DNA of 64,000 nucleotides from an uncultured Desulfobulbaceae bacterium (GTDB lineage Bacteria > Desulfobacterota > Desulfobulbia > Desulfobulbales > BM004): contig CAMYKS010000023.1 of the NCBI GenBank assembly GCA_947259115.1, forward strand, positions 87,193 to 151,192. Direction: 5' to 3'. How positions within the stretch are numbered: the stretch's first letter is position 1; every line of letters starts with the position of its first letter. Position numbers and translations under genes: made by a program. Under the pieces are notes generated by a model. That model had not been told where the DNA came from. It saw nothing but the letters and a program-made list of their open reading frames with translations, and searched no databases. This document shows, piece by piece, positions 54,320 to 62,143 of the stretch.

Positions 54320-55672
54320 TCAGGGGAAAAGAACCGTCTGGCTCATGCGGCATCTGCCGGAAAGCGGCAAATCCTGATACGATTCATTAAGAAAAGCGGG
54401 CAATTTCTCCAGGCACTTATCTATTGATTCTGTGAGGGCTTTGTATTTTTCACTTTCCACGTTACCATAAATTCTTTCAAAATCCTGCTGGGATAACCCT
54501 TCCGGCAGCCCTCCCACATCCGGAAAAAAAATATCTTCCCGCTCGTTTGCACCAAGAACCTGCTGCATTGCCTTTGCTTCAGTTGGCCCTGCCGTTGCAG
54601 TCCCGGCAAAAAGAATACCGGCCCGGTCTGCTGCAAGATCGGCAAAACTGAATCCGGAGCCTCCTTTTCCGGCATCAAGGAGTTCCTTGAATTCTCCAAT
54701 TGCATTTGAAATATCACGGTCAGACATGAATTTCAGCCCTGCAGATATCAGAAAATGAAGCCGCAGGTCCTCGCGTCCGGCAAGAACTATTTTCCGGCGC
54801 TGCCTCCGATATTTCTTCATCTCCGGAGTCCTGACCGGACCGATAAAATTTTCAAATTCCTTACTGCCGAGAAACATGGCAAGCGCCAGGACCGCAGCCC
54901 TGTTTTCACTCACCGGATCACCTCCCTGTTCAAGTGCCCTGGAAAAAAGAGGCCCGACATATTGGGCCAGGGAAACAGGATTTTTTCCTTTTATTCGTCT
55001 ATCAATTTCAATGAGTTCAGCATAATAATCCCGGACCAGGAGCGGATCGCCGAGCAAAGCTGCCTTGTCCCTGACCGCCATCAATCTCTGGCCAATGTCT
55101 GCGGCCCGGCCCTTCAAATCAGGCACCACCCCTATCTGCATATTGATCTTATTAGAGTTTACTGATACCGACCGGACAGCTTCAACCAGCAGATCTCCAA
55201 AATGTTCACCGGCCCCAAGATTGAGTATCACCCGCAAAAATGTAAGCGCCATTTCGCCCGGGATGGATATTGCGCCAATTTTTGCGCCACTGAGCAGCAA
55301 GCCTTCTGTGGAAGACGGCAGATTGAAACTGAAATTTACAAACTGCCCCAGAGGAGATTCGGGAAGCTTCAGACTCATACATACCCGAACCTCACCGGAC
55401 ACCAACTCCGCACGCCCTGAAAGACGTCTTACCCCACGGTTCATAAATATAAAGAGGCTGTTCAATTCATCTTCGGAAACAACAAAGGAAAAACTCGCTC
55501 CCTCTCCTGAAAATACCCGAACAGCCCGCCTGGCAAGTTTCCTGCTCCGGACGGCATCATCGGTTGAAGCCGGCAGACCGTCGCCGCCGCAGGAATCATC
55601 TTCAACGAGAAAGGCCAGAAAAAATCCAGCCCCGATTATAACCGCAAGCAAGAATGCAAATAAATACTTCAA
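54320..55672 (-). CDS. membrane-anchored hypothetical protein
   Basis: 450 residues. An N-terminal helix (about 4-22, LFAFLLAVIIGAGFFLAFL) anchors or exports the protein. The remainder is soluble and periplasmic in likely topology, with an early beta-rich part (about 55-160) and a helical rest (KIVLAGREDLRLHFLISAGLKF, DISNAIGEFKELLDAGKGG). A conserved-looking late segment is GFSFADLAADRAGILFAGTA, which could be a weak AIM24-like or protease-like core. I do not recognise a family with certainty. Confidence 0.7.
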   Translation of the reverse strand: MKYLFAFLLAVIIGAGFFLAFLVEDDSCGGDGLPASTDDAVRSRKLARRAVRVFSGEGASFSFVVSEDELNSLFIFMNRGVRRLSGRAELVSGEVRVCMSLKLPESPLGQFVNFSFNLPSSTEGLLLSGAKIGAISIPGEMALTFLRVILNLGAGEHFGDLLVEAVRSVSVNSNKINMQIGVVPDLKGRAADIGQRLMAVRDKAALLGDPLLVRDYYAELIEIDRRIKGKNPVSLAQYVGPLFSRALEQGGDPVSENRAAVLALAMFLGSKEFENFIGPVRTPEMKKYRRQRRKIVLAGREDLRLHFLISAGLKFMSDRDISNAIGEFKELLDAGKGGSGFSFADLAADRAGILFAGTATAGPTEAKAMQQVLGANEREDIFFPDVGGLPEGLSQQDFERIYGNVESEKYKALTESIDKCLEKLPAFLNESYQDLPLSGRCRMSQTVLFP

Positions 55673-55930
55673 AATATTCCCAAGAAAGAACCTTTATTTA
55701 TATCTACCTTATACTTTTCCTAGCCGGCATCTCGACCGGTAAAATATATAGGCCGCAATAACGAAGGAACCTATCATAACAGAGTAATTCATGCATAATT
55801 CCGTTGACTGAAAAGGGTGGGCAGCCCAATATTGCAAGACTGACAGGGAAGTGAGTAGAAATGGGAGCCAGGAATGGAAATCAGGTTAGCGAGTTCATGA
55901 GACTCCCCAAAAACCATTAATGGGCTGAAA

Positions 55931-56740
55931 CTAATTGACTTGTTTCTTATCCACGGTTTCCCGGATGATTTGAGTATTGCCGGGCGGGAAACAGTTGGCT
56001 GCCTCTTTTACCCTGCCCTCCTGCCGCAGTTCGATATATTTTTTCACCAATGGGAGCATATCGTCAAGGTAACGACCGATCTCTTGTTCCGTAGTGGTGG
56101 TCAGGGTTTGACAGAAAAGGCATTTACGCTCTCCGCCTCCGGTTGACGGCAGGCCAAGATCTTCCAGAATATGCCTGGTGATGGTTTCATCTTCCAGGTC
56201 CTCATATACCGGAAAATGGGTGCGGATGCCAAACCAACTGGAAAATTCTGCGATCTTTTCCATGAAGACAGGGGTCTGCTCCGGATAATATTCCTGTCTG
56301 CGGGCGTAACCTGTCACCAGGTGGGGGATAAAATTCTCAATACAGTAAATAATTGCCCTGGTGTGCATGGCAACCTTGCAGGCAACACAGACGAGATTCT
56401 TGCCATTATAGCGCGGCATCAACTCTTCATACCGGTCAAGCCACAACCCCTGGAACAGCCTCCCCATATCCAATTCCACCATCAGGGCTTCGGGTAGTTT
56501 CACCGCACTTTGCGGGGAATGCATCTCTGACAGGGGTACCTGCTTGGCCAGGATTTGCCGGGCAGTCTCAAAGCGCTGACGGGGAAACCCATGAAAGCGG
56601 CTCATGCCGTTCAGCATATGCAGCAGATGGATATGCCTTGGTCGCGGCAGGTCAGGATGATGCCCCAGGGATGCAAGGGCATAAAGGGCAAGGGAATCCG
56701 TGCCGCCGGAAAACATGATTGCAAGTTCCGTTTTCTCCAT
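55931..56740 (-). CDS. PP-loop ATP pyrophosphatase-family enzyme with Cys pairs
   Basis: 269 residues from ATG 56740, chosen for GAGG eight bases upstream; in-frame codons back to 56776 have no ribosome site. The PP-loop is IMFSGGTDSLALYALA. Two Cys pairs, LVCVACKVAMHTRAIIYC and KCLFCQTLT, could bind zinc or an iron-sulfur cluster, as in QueC- or tRNA-thiolation-type enzymes. A QueC role would complete the queuosine set in the window, but the sequence does not show the QueC-typical C-terminal zinc site clearly. Function open. Confidence 0.75.
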   Translation of the reverse strand: MEKTELAIMFSGGTDSLALYALASLGHHPDLPRPRHIHLLHMLNGMSRFHGFPRQRFETARQILAKQVPLSEMHSPQSAVKLPEALMVELDMGRLFQGLWLDRYEELMPRYNGKNLVCVACKVAMHTRAIIYCIENFIPHLVTGYARRQEYYPEQTPVFMEKIAEFSSWFGIRTHFPVYEDLEDETITRHILEDLGLPSTGGGERKCLFCQTLTTTTEQEIGRYLDDMLPLVKKYIELRQEGRVKEAANCFPPGNTQIIRETVDKKQVN

Positions 56741-56776
56741 GGGAAAACCTCGTTTATTCAATGGGTCCGTTTTCAA

Positions 56777-56801
56777 GGGGACAGATTTGAAAGATGTCCC
56801 C
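56777..56801. repeat. small REP-like hairpin
   Basis: GGGGACA/TGTCCCC with an 11-base loop, lying between the PP-loop gene and the RibD-C gene. The string GGGGACAGATTT also occurs at 35990, a common remnant type. Confidence 0.5.
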
Positions 56802-56821
56802 AGTTACAGCACATTATAGAT

Positions 56822-57463
56822 TTATTCCACTTTCTTGACACGATAATGCAAAAACAACTCACCGGTGGAAACCGGTTCACCCGACAGCAATTCAAGTCCC
56901 AGGAAGGGATCGCCAAGGTATTTGGGACCGTCGGCAAAACTGGCGCCACCATGTTTACCTGAAACATACGGCATGACGGTCAATATAATTTCATCAACTA
57001 AACCTTCAGCCAGGGCTCTGTAGTTGAGCTGCGATCCGCCTTCTATCAATAGCGAATCCACGCCCCTTTCTGCAAAAAAGTCGAGAGCTGCCCGCAGGGA
57101 CAAACCGTATGGCCCTTCAGGCAGTGATACAACCTGGGCCCTTTCCTTGACTTTGGCCTGCAGCACAAAAATGTTATCCATCCCGGTGAAGACAAGAGGC
57201 TTTGGGCCATGGTTGAATAACTTTTTATCCCTGACAGGAATTAAGCCGCTTTGGGTGATAATGGCCCTTGTGCGGTCTGGGGTAAGGGTACCGTTTGTGC
57301 CGCGCATTTCAGGGTTTTCCAAGCGCAGAGTATTGGCCCCCATAATACTCGCCCCGGTCTTATCCCTAATTTCCTCTAACCTCCTGCGGTCCAGCAGGCT
57401 GCCATGCCCTGCAGGACTTATCCTGCCACAGATGGTCGTGGCACCGACAAGAAGAACTTTCAC
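56822..57463 (-). CDS. RibD C-terminal/dihydrofolate-reductase-like domain protein
   Basis: 213 residues. The NADPH-dependent reductase fold of RibD C-terminal domains: LLVGATTICGRISPAGHGS, GASIMGANTLRLENPEMRG, and near the end DSLLIEGGSQLNYRALAEGLVDEIILTVMPYV. No N-terminal deaminase domain is present, so it is a stand-alone reductase, perhaps acting on a pyrimidine in riboflavin-like or archaeal-type flavin synthesis. It overlaps aroB by four bases (ATGA), so the two are co-translated. Confidence 0.88.
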   Translation of the reverse strand: MKVLLVGATTICGRISPAGHGSLLDRRRLEEIRDKTGASIMGANTLRLENPEMRGTNGTLTPDRTRAIITQSGLIPVRDKKLFNHGPKPLVFTGMDNIFVLQAKVKERAQVVSLPEGPYGLSLRAALDFFAERGVDSLLIEGGSQLNYRALAEGLVDEIILTVMPYVSGKHGGASFADGPKYLGDPFLGLELLSGEPVSTGELFLHYRVKKVE

Positions 57464-58533
57464 TCCAAAACCTTTACAATCAGTTGCGGCTCAACCTCAT
57501 CTGTTATTATTACCTTGCCTATTTTTGTCGGCAGGACAAAAAACACCCTGCCTCCTATGGTTTTCTTGTCTGCCAGAAGATACTGTTTAATAATGTCACG
57601 ATCATATTCCTGTGGAATTGAAACCGGCAAGCCGAAATCATTTATCAAATTTTTTATACGTTCTTTTTCCCTGGGGTCCAATATCCCCTTTAAGACAGAA
57701 AGCCCAGACACAGCAACCATACCCATGGCCACCGCCGCTCCATGGGCCAGGCTGTATTTTGAAGCAGCCTCAACCGCATGTCCGATGGTGTGGCCGAAAT
57801 TAAGAATGCGCCTGAGGTCGGATTCTTGCTCATCAGCTTCAACAATAGCCGCCTTGATCTTGCAGCACCTGGCAATAACATCCTCCAGGACTTGCAGATC
57901 CAGGGCAAGGATATCTTTGCGGCTCATTTCCAGAAACTTGAAAAAATCCCGGTCGTAAATGACACCGTACTTGATCACTTCAGCCAGACCGTTTAAGAGC
58001 TCACTTTGCGGGAGTTGCCGGAGGATCTGGCTATCAATAAATACTGCCTTGGGTTGGTAAAAGGCCCCGACAAGGTTCTTGCCCTCCGGAATATCGACCC
58101 CTGTCTTACCTCCGACGGAGCTGTCTACCTGGGACAGAAGGGTTGTGGGCACCTGGGCAAATGGGATGGAACGCATATAGCAGGCTGCCAGAAAACCGGT
58201 GATATCGCCTGTCACACCTCCACCGAGGGCTAATAGCCCGTCCTTGCGATCAAATCCCATACGGGCCAGGGTGCTGGATAATTCAGCGACAGTGGCAAGA
58301 TTCTTGCTCGCTTCCCCTCTCGCAAAGGTTATCATTTCTGCCTGGATGTCACTACTGTGCAGCGAAGCAAGGAGCCTTTCGCCAAACAATGAAGCCACAT
58401 GGTCATCGGCTATGATGCCGTAGCGCTTGGCAAAAGGATTTTTATGCAGCCGGCTGCCAATATCATCCAGCAATCCCTGTTGTATTAGTATGGGATAAGA
58501 CCTCTCTCCAAGGCCGACGCTTAATTCTCTCAT
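57460..58533 (-). CDS. aroB: 3-dehydroquinate synthase
   Basis: Second step of the shikimate pathway: converts DAHP to 3-dehydroquinate using NAD and a divalent metal. 357 residues, typical. Seen: ALGGGVTGDITGFLAACYMRSI (NAD loop), VPTTLLSQVDSSVGGKTGVD, KNLVGAFYQP, metal ligands in LNFGHTIGHAVE and the second His in LAHGAAVAMGM. Its 3' end overlaps the RibD-C gene by four bases. No other aro gene is nearby. Confidence 0.97.
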   Translation of the reverse strand: MRELSVGLGERSYPILIQQGLLDDIGSRLHKNPFAKRYGIIADDHVASLFGERLLASLHSSDIQAEMITFARGEASKNLATVAELSSTLARMGFDRKDGLLALGGGVTGDITGFLAACYMRSIPFAQVPTTLLSQVDSSVGGKTGVDIPEGKNLVGAFYQPKAVFIDSQILRQLPQSELLNGLAEVIKYGVIYDRDFFKFLEMSRKDILALDLQVLEDVIARCCKIKAAIVEADEQESDLRRILNFGHTIGHAVEAASKYSLAHGAAVAMGMVAVSGLSVLKGILDPREKERIKNLINDFGLPVSIPQEYDRDIIKQYLLADKKTIGGRVFFVLPTKIGKVIITDEVEPQLIVKVLE

Positions 58534-58580
58534 ATATTTATTCCCGTAAATTTGCTTACCATGGATTAGTTTTTACATTT

Positions 58581-59069
58581 TTATTCGATCACCAGGACCG
58601 CACATTTTTTGGCTTCATGGATTATCCTATTTGAAGTGGAGCCGAAAATAAATTCCTCCTTTTTTGAAATACCGCGCCTGCCGATTACTATGGTGCAGCA
58701 TTTCATTTCTTCCTGCTCTCTGATAATGCAGTCAGCCACCGAGGATGCCCGCATTGTATCAATGCGGACATTAATCCTGTCGTCAGGAAAACCTGCATCA
58801 ACAAGAATATGCCTGTAGTCTTCCATGAATTTTCTTGCATCTGTCTGTTTTTCACTAAGCCATTGTTGCCGTGCTTCATTATCAGAAAAAAAAGTGGCTT
58901 CCGGCTCCAGAATTATATGAAGCAGCGTCAACTGAAAGCCCTCATAGCAACCAAAGAAGTCACCAACAAAAAGCACAGCCCTTCTTGCATTATCAGAGCT
59001 GTCAACGGCAATCATAATGTGCCTTTCAACCATGCCGGTGATATCACACTTTGTATGATCAGTGGTCAT
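58581..59069 (-). CDS. universal stress protein (UspA family)
   Basis: 162 residues, one Usp domain: MIAVDSSDNARRAVLFVGDFF at the start and CCTIVIGRRGISKKEEFIFGSTSNRIIHEA at the end, the G-x2-G-x(9)-G(S/T) ATP-binding pattern being GRRG...GSTSN. ATP binding is likely. Stands between aroB and a kinase-like gene on the same strand. The inducing condition is unknown. Confidence 0.93.
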   Translation of the reverse strand: MTTDHTKCDITGMVERHIMIAVDSSDNARRAVLFVGDFFGCYEGFQLTLLHIILEPEATFFSDNEARQQWLSEKQTDARKFMEDYRHILVDAGFPDDRINVRIDTMRASSVADCIIREQEEMKCCTIVIGRRGISKKEEFIFGSTSNRIIHEAKKCAVLVIE

Positions 59070-59100
59070 AACTTAATCCTTTTAAGACAATAGTAATGCT

Positions 59101-60093
59101 TTATGCGTGGATTTGTACCTCTGCAAGGTCCTCCAGCAATTGTGCAGTATTCTCATAATACAGATTTGCCCCGTTTGAAAAGTGAAGAAGGATATAATTT
59201 AACGCATCCGGCACATACGGATGGATTTTTTGAATATTTGCCACCCGGTTATTAAAAATAATATTCATATCTTCCAGGCTCAGCTTATCAACGAAAGAAG
59301 ACGCATGGGCACGTAAGTGCTGGATTGTTATATCTCCTCCCCCCACAAGAAAAATCAGAATGTTGCCAAGTCCGAACAGATCATATCCGAACATGTTTGC
59401 CTCTTGGTAGTAATCATAATCAAAATCTATCCAACGGTAATCCCCGGATTCTCTATCGAGCAGAATATGATCACGGCGGATATCCCCATGTTTCTGCCCC
59501 TGTTCATGGAGAAATTGTATGGCCTTGACCATTTCACCATACACAGAAAGGTAACCAGGCAGATGGTGATAGAAAAATTCCTCATGGTTTTCAGCCTGTT
59601 TATAAACCAGCTCATCAAGACGTTTTCCCCGGATGAAGTCGAGTATCCTGATAATATTCCCTGCCGTATCGCGGACAGCTACACCATGCATGAAATTTTT
59701 ATGACCTGTAACCATGTCGAGTATGGCCGCCTCTTTTCCAGGGCTGCGCACGCATTTAAATATCATTTCTCCAACATGGGCATCAATTTCCTCGTGAAAC
59801 ACAAACTTCATTATCTTTACTTCTTTTTTTTTCAGATTAATGGCCTTTCTGACCCAGTATTTAGGTTCATCATCCAGACCAAATCTGCCTTCACGGGTGT
59901 AATTTCGCATCAGATAGGGAACACCTGCAAGAATGACCACATCATTGTATTCAACCCTGAAAAAGTCCGAAGTGTCGGAAATAATCTTGAAACGTTTGGG
60001 AACATGATCAGACCCAAGAAATGCAGCGATCATTTCCTGCAGTTGCTTGGGGGAATAAGTTGATGCACTATCCTTGGCCGCTGATGTTTCCAT
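59101..60093 (-). CDS. protein-kinase/aminoglycoside-phosphotransferase-fold protein
   Basis: 330 residues. A kinase-like catalytic loop is clear in QGQKHGDIRRDHILLD (HGDxxxDHI) followed by the metal-binding DFD in YRWIDFDYDYYQ. An upstream Lys candidate lies in the KYWVRKAINLKKKEVKIMKF block. The family includes APH-type enzymes and RIO-like kinases; the substrate is unknown. No membrane helix. It is separated by about 30 bases from the Usp gene, so co-expression is likely. Confidence 0.83.
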   Translation of the reverse strand: METSAAKDSASTYSPKQLQEMIAAFLGSDHVPKRFKIISDTSDFFRVEYNDVVILAGVPYLMRNYTREGRFGLDDEPKYWVRKAINLKKKEVKIMKFVFHEEIDAHVGEMIFKCVRSPGKEAAILDMVTGHKNFMHGVAVRDTAGNIIRILDFIRGKRLDELVYKQAENHEEFFYHHLPGYLSVYGEMVKAIQFLHEQGQKHGDIRRDHILLDRESGDYRWIDFDYDYYQEANMFGYDLFGLGNILIFLVGGGDITIQHLRAHASSFVDKLSLEDMNIIFNNRVANIQKIHPYVPDALNYILLHFSNGANLYYENTAQLLEDLAEVQIHA

Positions 60094-60227
60094 GCGTTTC
60101 TTGTATCACGTTTGCGTTATAAGAACAATTACCTGAATCTGTGATGAGAAATTTTGTCTATAAAGTTATCCTCCTCTGCTCTTAAAAAATAATGGCACTG
60201 CACTACCAGTTGAAGCTCTCCCTAGCA

Positions 60228-60299
60228 GATAAGCACCCTTGCAGGGCATAAACTCCGACTTCGGATAAGCAACCTTGCAGGGCATAAACGCAGACTTCG
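60228..60299. repeat. tandem pair of 36-bp units of the GGGCATAAAC repeat family
   Basis: Two near-identical units (60228-60263, 60264-60299) containing TTGCAGGGCATAAAC and GACTTCGGATAA. The frame across them is open but repeats simply create a false peptide. The remainder of 60094-60331 shows no gene. Confidence 0.7.
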
Positions 60300-60331
60300 G
60301 ATAAAATGAGTGTGCCCTGCCGGGCGCACAA

Positions 60332-60370
60332 AAAAAAGTCCCCGGGGAGAATCTCCCGGAGACTTTTTTG
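60332..60370 (-). terminator. terminator of the Skp/OmpH gene
   Basis: AAAAAAGTC with an inner CCGGGGAGA pairs with TCTCCCGG and GACTTTTTT. On the minus strand it follows the stop codon by about 30 bases. Confidence 0.85.
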
Positions 60371-60400
60371 AGGTATAATAAACAGATAAATATTTTGGTA

Positions 60401-60949
60401 TTATTTTGCAGCTTTTTGACGTGCATCAAGTTCTTTTTTTACTATTTCACTGATATCCAGGGCCTCATCAACATAGAGCATTCCGGCGCGGGAGTCTAAA
60501 ATCATGGCATAACCATTTTTCTCACCCACCTCTTTTATTACGTTCTGCAGTTCATTCAAAACCGGGCTCATGACCTGTTTTTCCAGCTGCTGCAACTCAA
60601 ACTGGGCATCTTCAGATTTAAGCTGCAATTCACGGACTTTTTTCTGATAGTCTCTTTCTTTTTCTTCCTTGACCTCCTGGCTCCAGACCGAACTCTTTTT
60701 TTCTATCTCTGCCCGAAGAGCTTCAACGTCCTGCTGCTCCTGCTGAAATTTTCCCTGGAATTCACTTACTTTTTCTTCCAGGACCTTTTTTACTTCCATA
60801 CCCGCCTCAGAACCCAGGAGCACATTCTGAATATTAACTGTAACAATCTGTTTACTGCCCTCTGCGGCAACTGCTTGAGAATTTATTAGACCAGCCGAGC
60901 CAAGCAGCAGGGCAACCACAGAAAAAATAATTACATTCTTAAAACGCAT
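60401..60949 (-). CDS. skp: Skp/OmpH-family periplasmic chaperone
   Basis: 182 residues from ATG 60949, chosen because GGAGG lies ten bases upstream and the signal peptide (MRFKNVIIFSVVALLLGSAG, cleavage near AVAA) begins here. The mature protein is a coiled coil (about 60-150, rich in EK and QQ heptads) ending in the compact base (NGYAMILDSRAGMLYVDEALDI), as in the trimeric Skp holdase that escorts outer membrane proteins. No bamA or lpxD is adjacent. Confidence 0.9.
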   Translation of the reverse strand: MRFKNVIIFSVVALLLGSAGLINSQAVAAEGSKQIVTVNIQNVLLGSEAGMEVKKVLEEKVSEFQGKFQQEQQDVEALRAEIEKKSSVWSQEVKEEKERDYQKKVRELQLKSEDAQFELQQLEKQVMSPVLNELQNVIKEVGEKNGYAMILDSRAGMLYVDEALDISEIVKKELDARQKAAK

Positions 60950-61076
60950 CTGTTTCATTCCTCCAAAATAAAGATTGCCGGAAAAGAGACCTCCAGGCCG
61001 AAAGTGCATTCTTTTCTTTTCCGTTTACCATTTAACTTCCAATTTCATAAAACACTTTCCAATTTCTCATATAAAC

Positions 61077-61120
61077 GAACCGGGCTGGGAACGATTTGGA
61101 TTGAGTTCCCAGCCCGGTTC
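61077..61120. terminator. strong terminator between pal and skp
   Basis: GAACCGGGCTGGGAAC pairs exactly with GTTCCCAGCCCGGTTC (12-base loop). It lies 48 bases after the pal stop codon. Confidence 0.85.
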
Positions 61121-61167
61121 GGGTTCGTGATTTAATTATAATGCAGGATAATGAGTTGTACCAGTCT

Positions 61168-61749
61168 TTACTTTACAACAACAAAATCATCTCTACGATT
61201 CTGGGCCCAGGAATACTCATCATGTCCATGCAGCAAGGGCTTTTCCTCACCAAAACTAATAGTGTGCATACGATCCTTGTGAATCCCAAGATTTACCAAA
61301 TACTTCTTGGCGCTGAGAGCCCTGCGTTCTCCCAGGGCCATGTTATATTCATTGGTCCCCCTTTCATCACAATTCCCTTCAATGCGAACCCTGGCAGACT
61401 GATTCTGCTTCAGGAAGGCTGCATTTTTCTCAATTCTGGCACGCTGATCTTCCTTGATGTTTGATTTGTCAAAATCAAAGTAAATAGGCAGGAGGGGTGC
61501 AGAAGTTCTTCCTTCAAGAATCTCGGTCGCATTTTCCATGGCAGCTTGAGCTTCAAGAGACTCTTCCTTGGCGGCCATGCTCTCTTCATATATTTTTTCA
61601 TAGCCGGGCTCGCCTGGTTTCGGTGCTGTTTCCTCAACAACTGCCATTTCTTCTTCAGCCGTTACTTTTTTCTTGGCACAGCCACTAAGATTAAACGCAA
61701 GTCCCAAGGCAATCGCCATTATCAGTATCAACCACAATGTTTTTTTCAT
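61168..61749 (-). CDS. pal: peptidoglycan-associated lipoprotein
   Basis: 193 residues. The lipobox is in LAFNLSGCAKKK (Cys24), so the protein is lipid-anchored, probably in the outer membrane. The C-terminal OmpA-like domain (about 85-193) has IYFDFDKSNIKEDQRARIEK and IEGNCDERGTNEYNMALGERR, with the Asp and Arg that bind meso-diaminopimelate in peptidoglycan. Part of the Tol-Pal system; tolB is not next to it. Between about 30 and 75 lies a charged Glu/Ala-rich linker. Confidence 0.95.
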   Translation of the reverse strand: MKKTLWLILIMAIALGLAFNLSGCAKKKVTAEEEMAVVEETAPKPGEPGYEKIYEESMAAKEESLEAQAAMENATEILEGRTSAPLLPIYFDFDKSNIKEDQRARIEKNAAFLKQNQSARVRIEGNCDERGTNEYNMALGERRALSAKKYLVNLGIHKDRMHTISFGEEKPLLHGHDEYSWAQNRRDDFVVVK

Positions 61750-62143
61750 ATTGCTCCTTCCCCCTTAAATATAGTATCCCAAAAATGTTGTCCCCGACAA
61801 AGAATGAACCTTTCTAAATTTTCTTTGCATATAGCCTATTTTTCTAAATTATACCACTATATCCTTTACTGAATTATGAGTGAATATTTTATGATGAGCC
61901 CGAAGTTGATTTAACCATTAGCAACAAATATGATATTCAATTAAGATCAAGTTCGATTAACTTCTAACTATAAAATTATTTTAATAAAATTTCAAATCTC
62001 ATTATATATAGTTTATTATAATCCTGAAAATTTTAAAATTCTCCACTTGCAAAATAATTACTTTTCATAATGGCCTCAGTAATTTTATACTGACATACAT
62101 GCGCCAAAAGGGCGTTTGAAAAATTTCATTTATATCATTTACC
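61750..62143. other. AT-rich intergenic stretch with divergent promoters
   Basis: About 390 bases between the divergent pal and glgP-like genes. No reading frame was supported. The sequence is AT-rich and may hold the pal and glgP promoters, but no box is clear enough to name. Confidence 0.4.

Noticed and set aside
60166-60429. 87-codon minus-strand frame
   Set aside because: It reads through two copies of a 36-bp repeat and a terminator and then into the Skp gene, so it is not a real protein.
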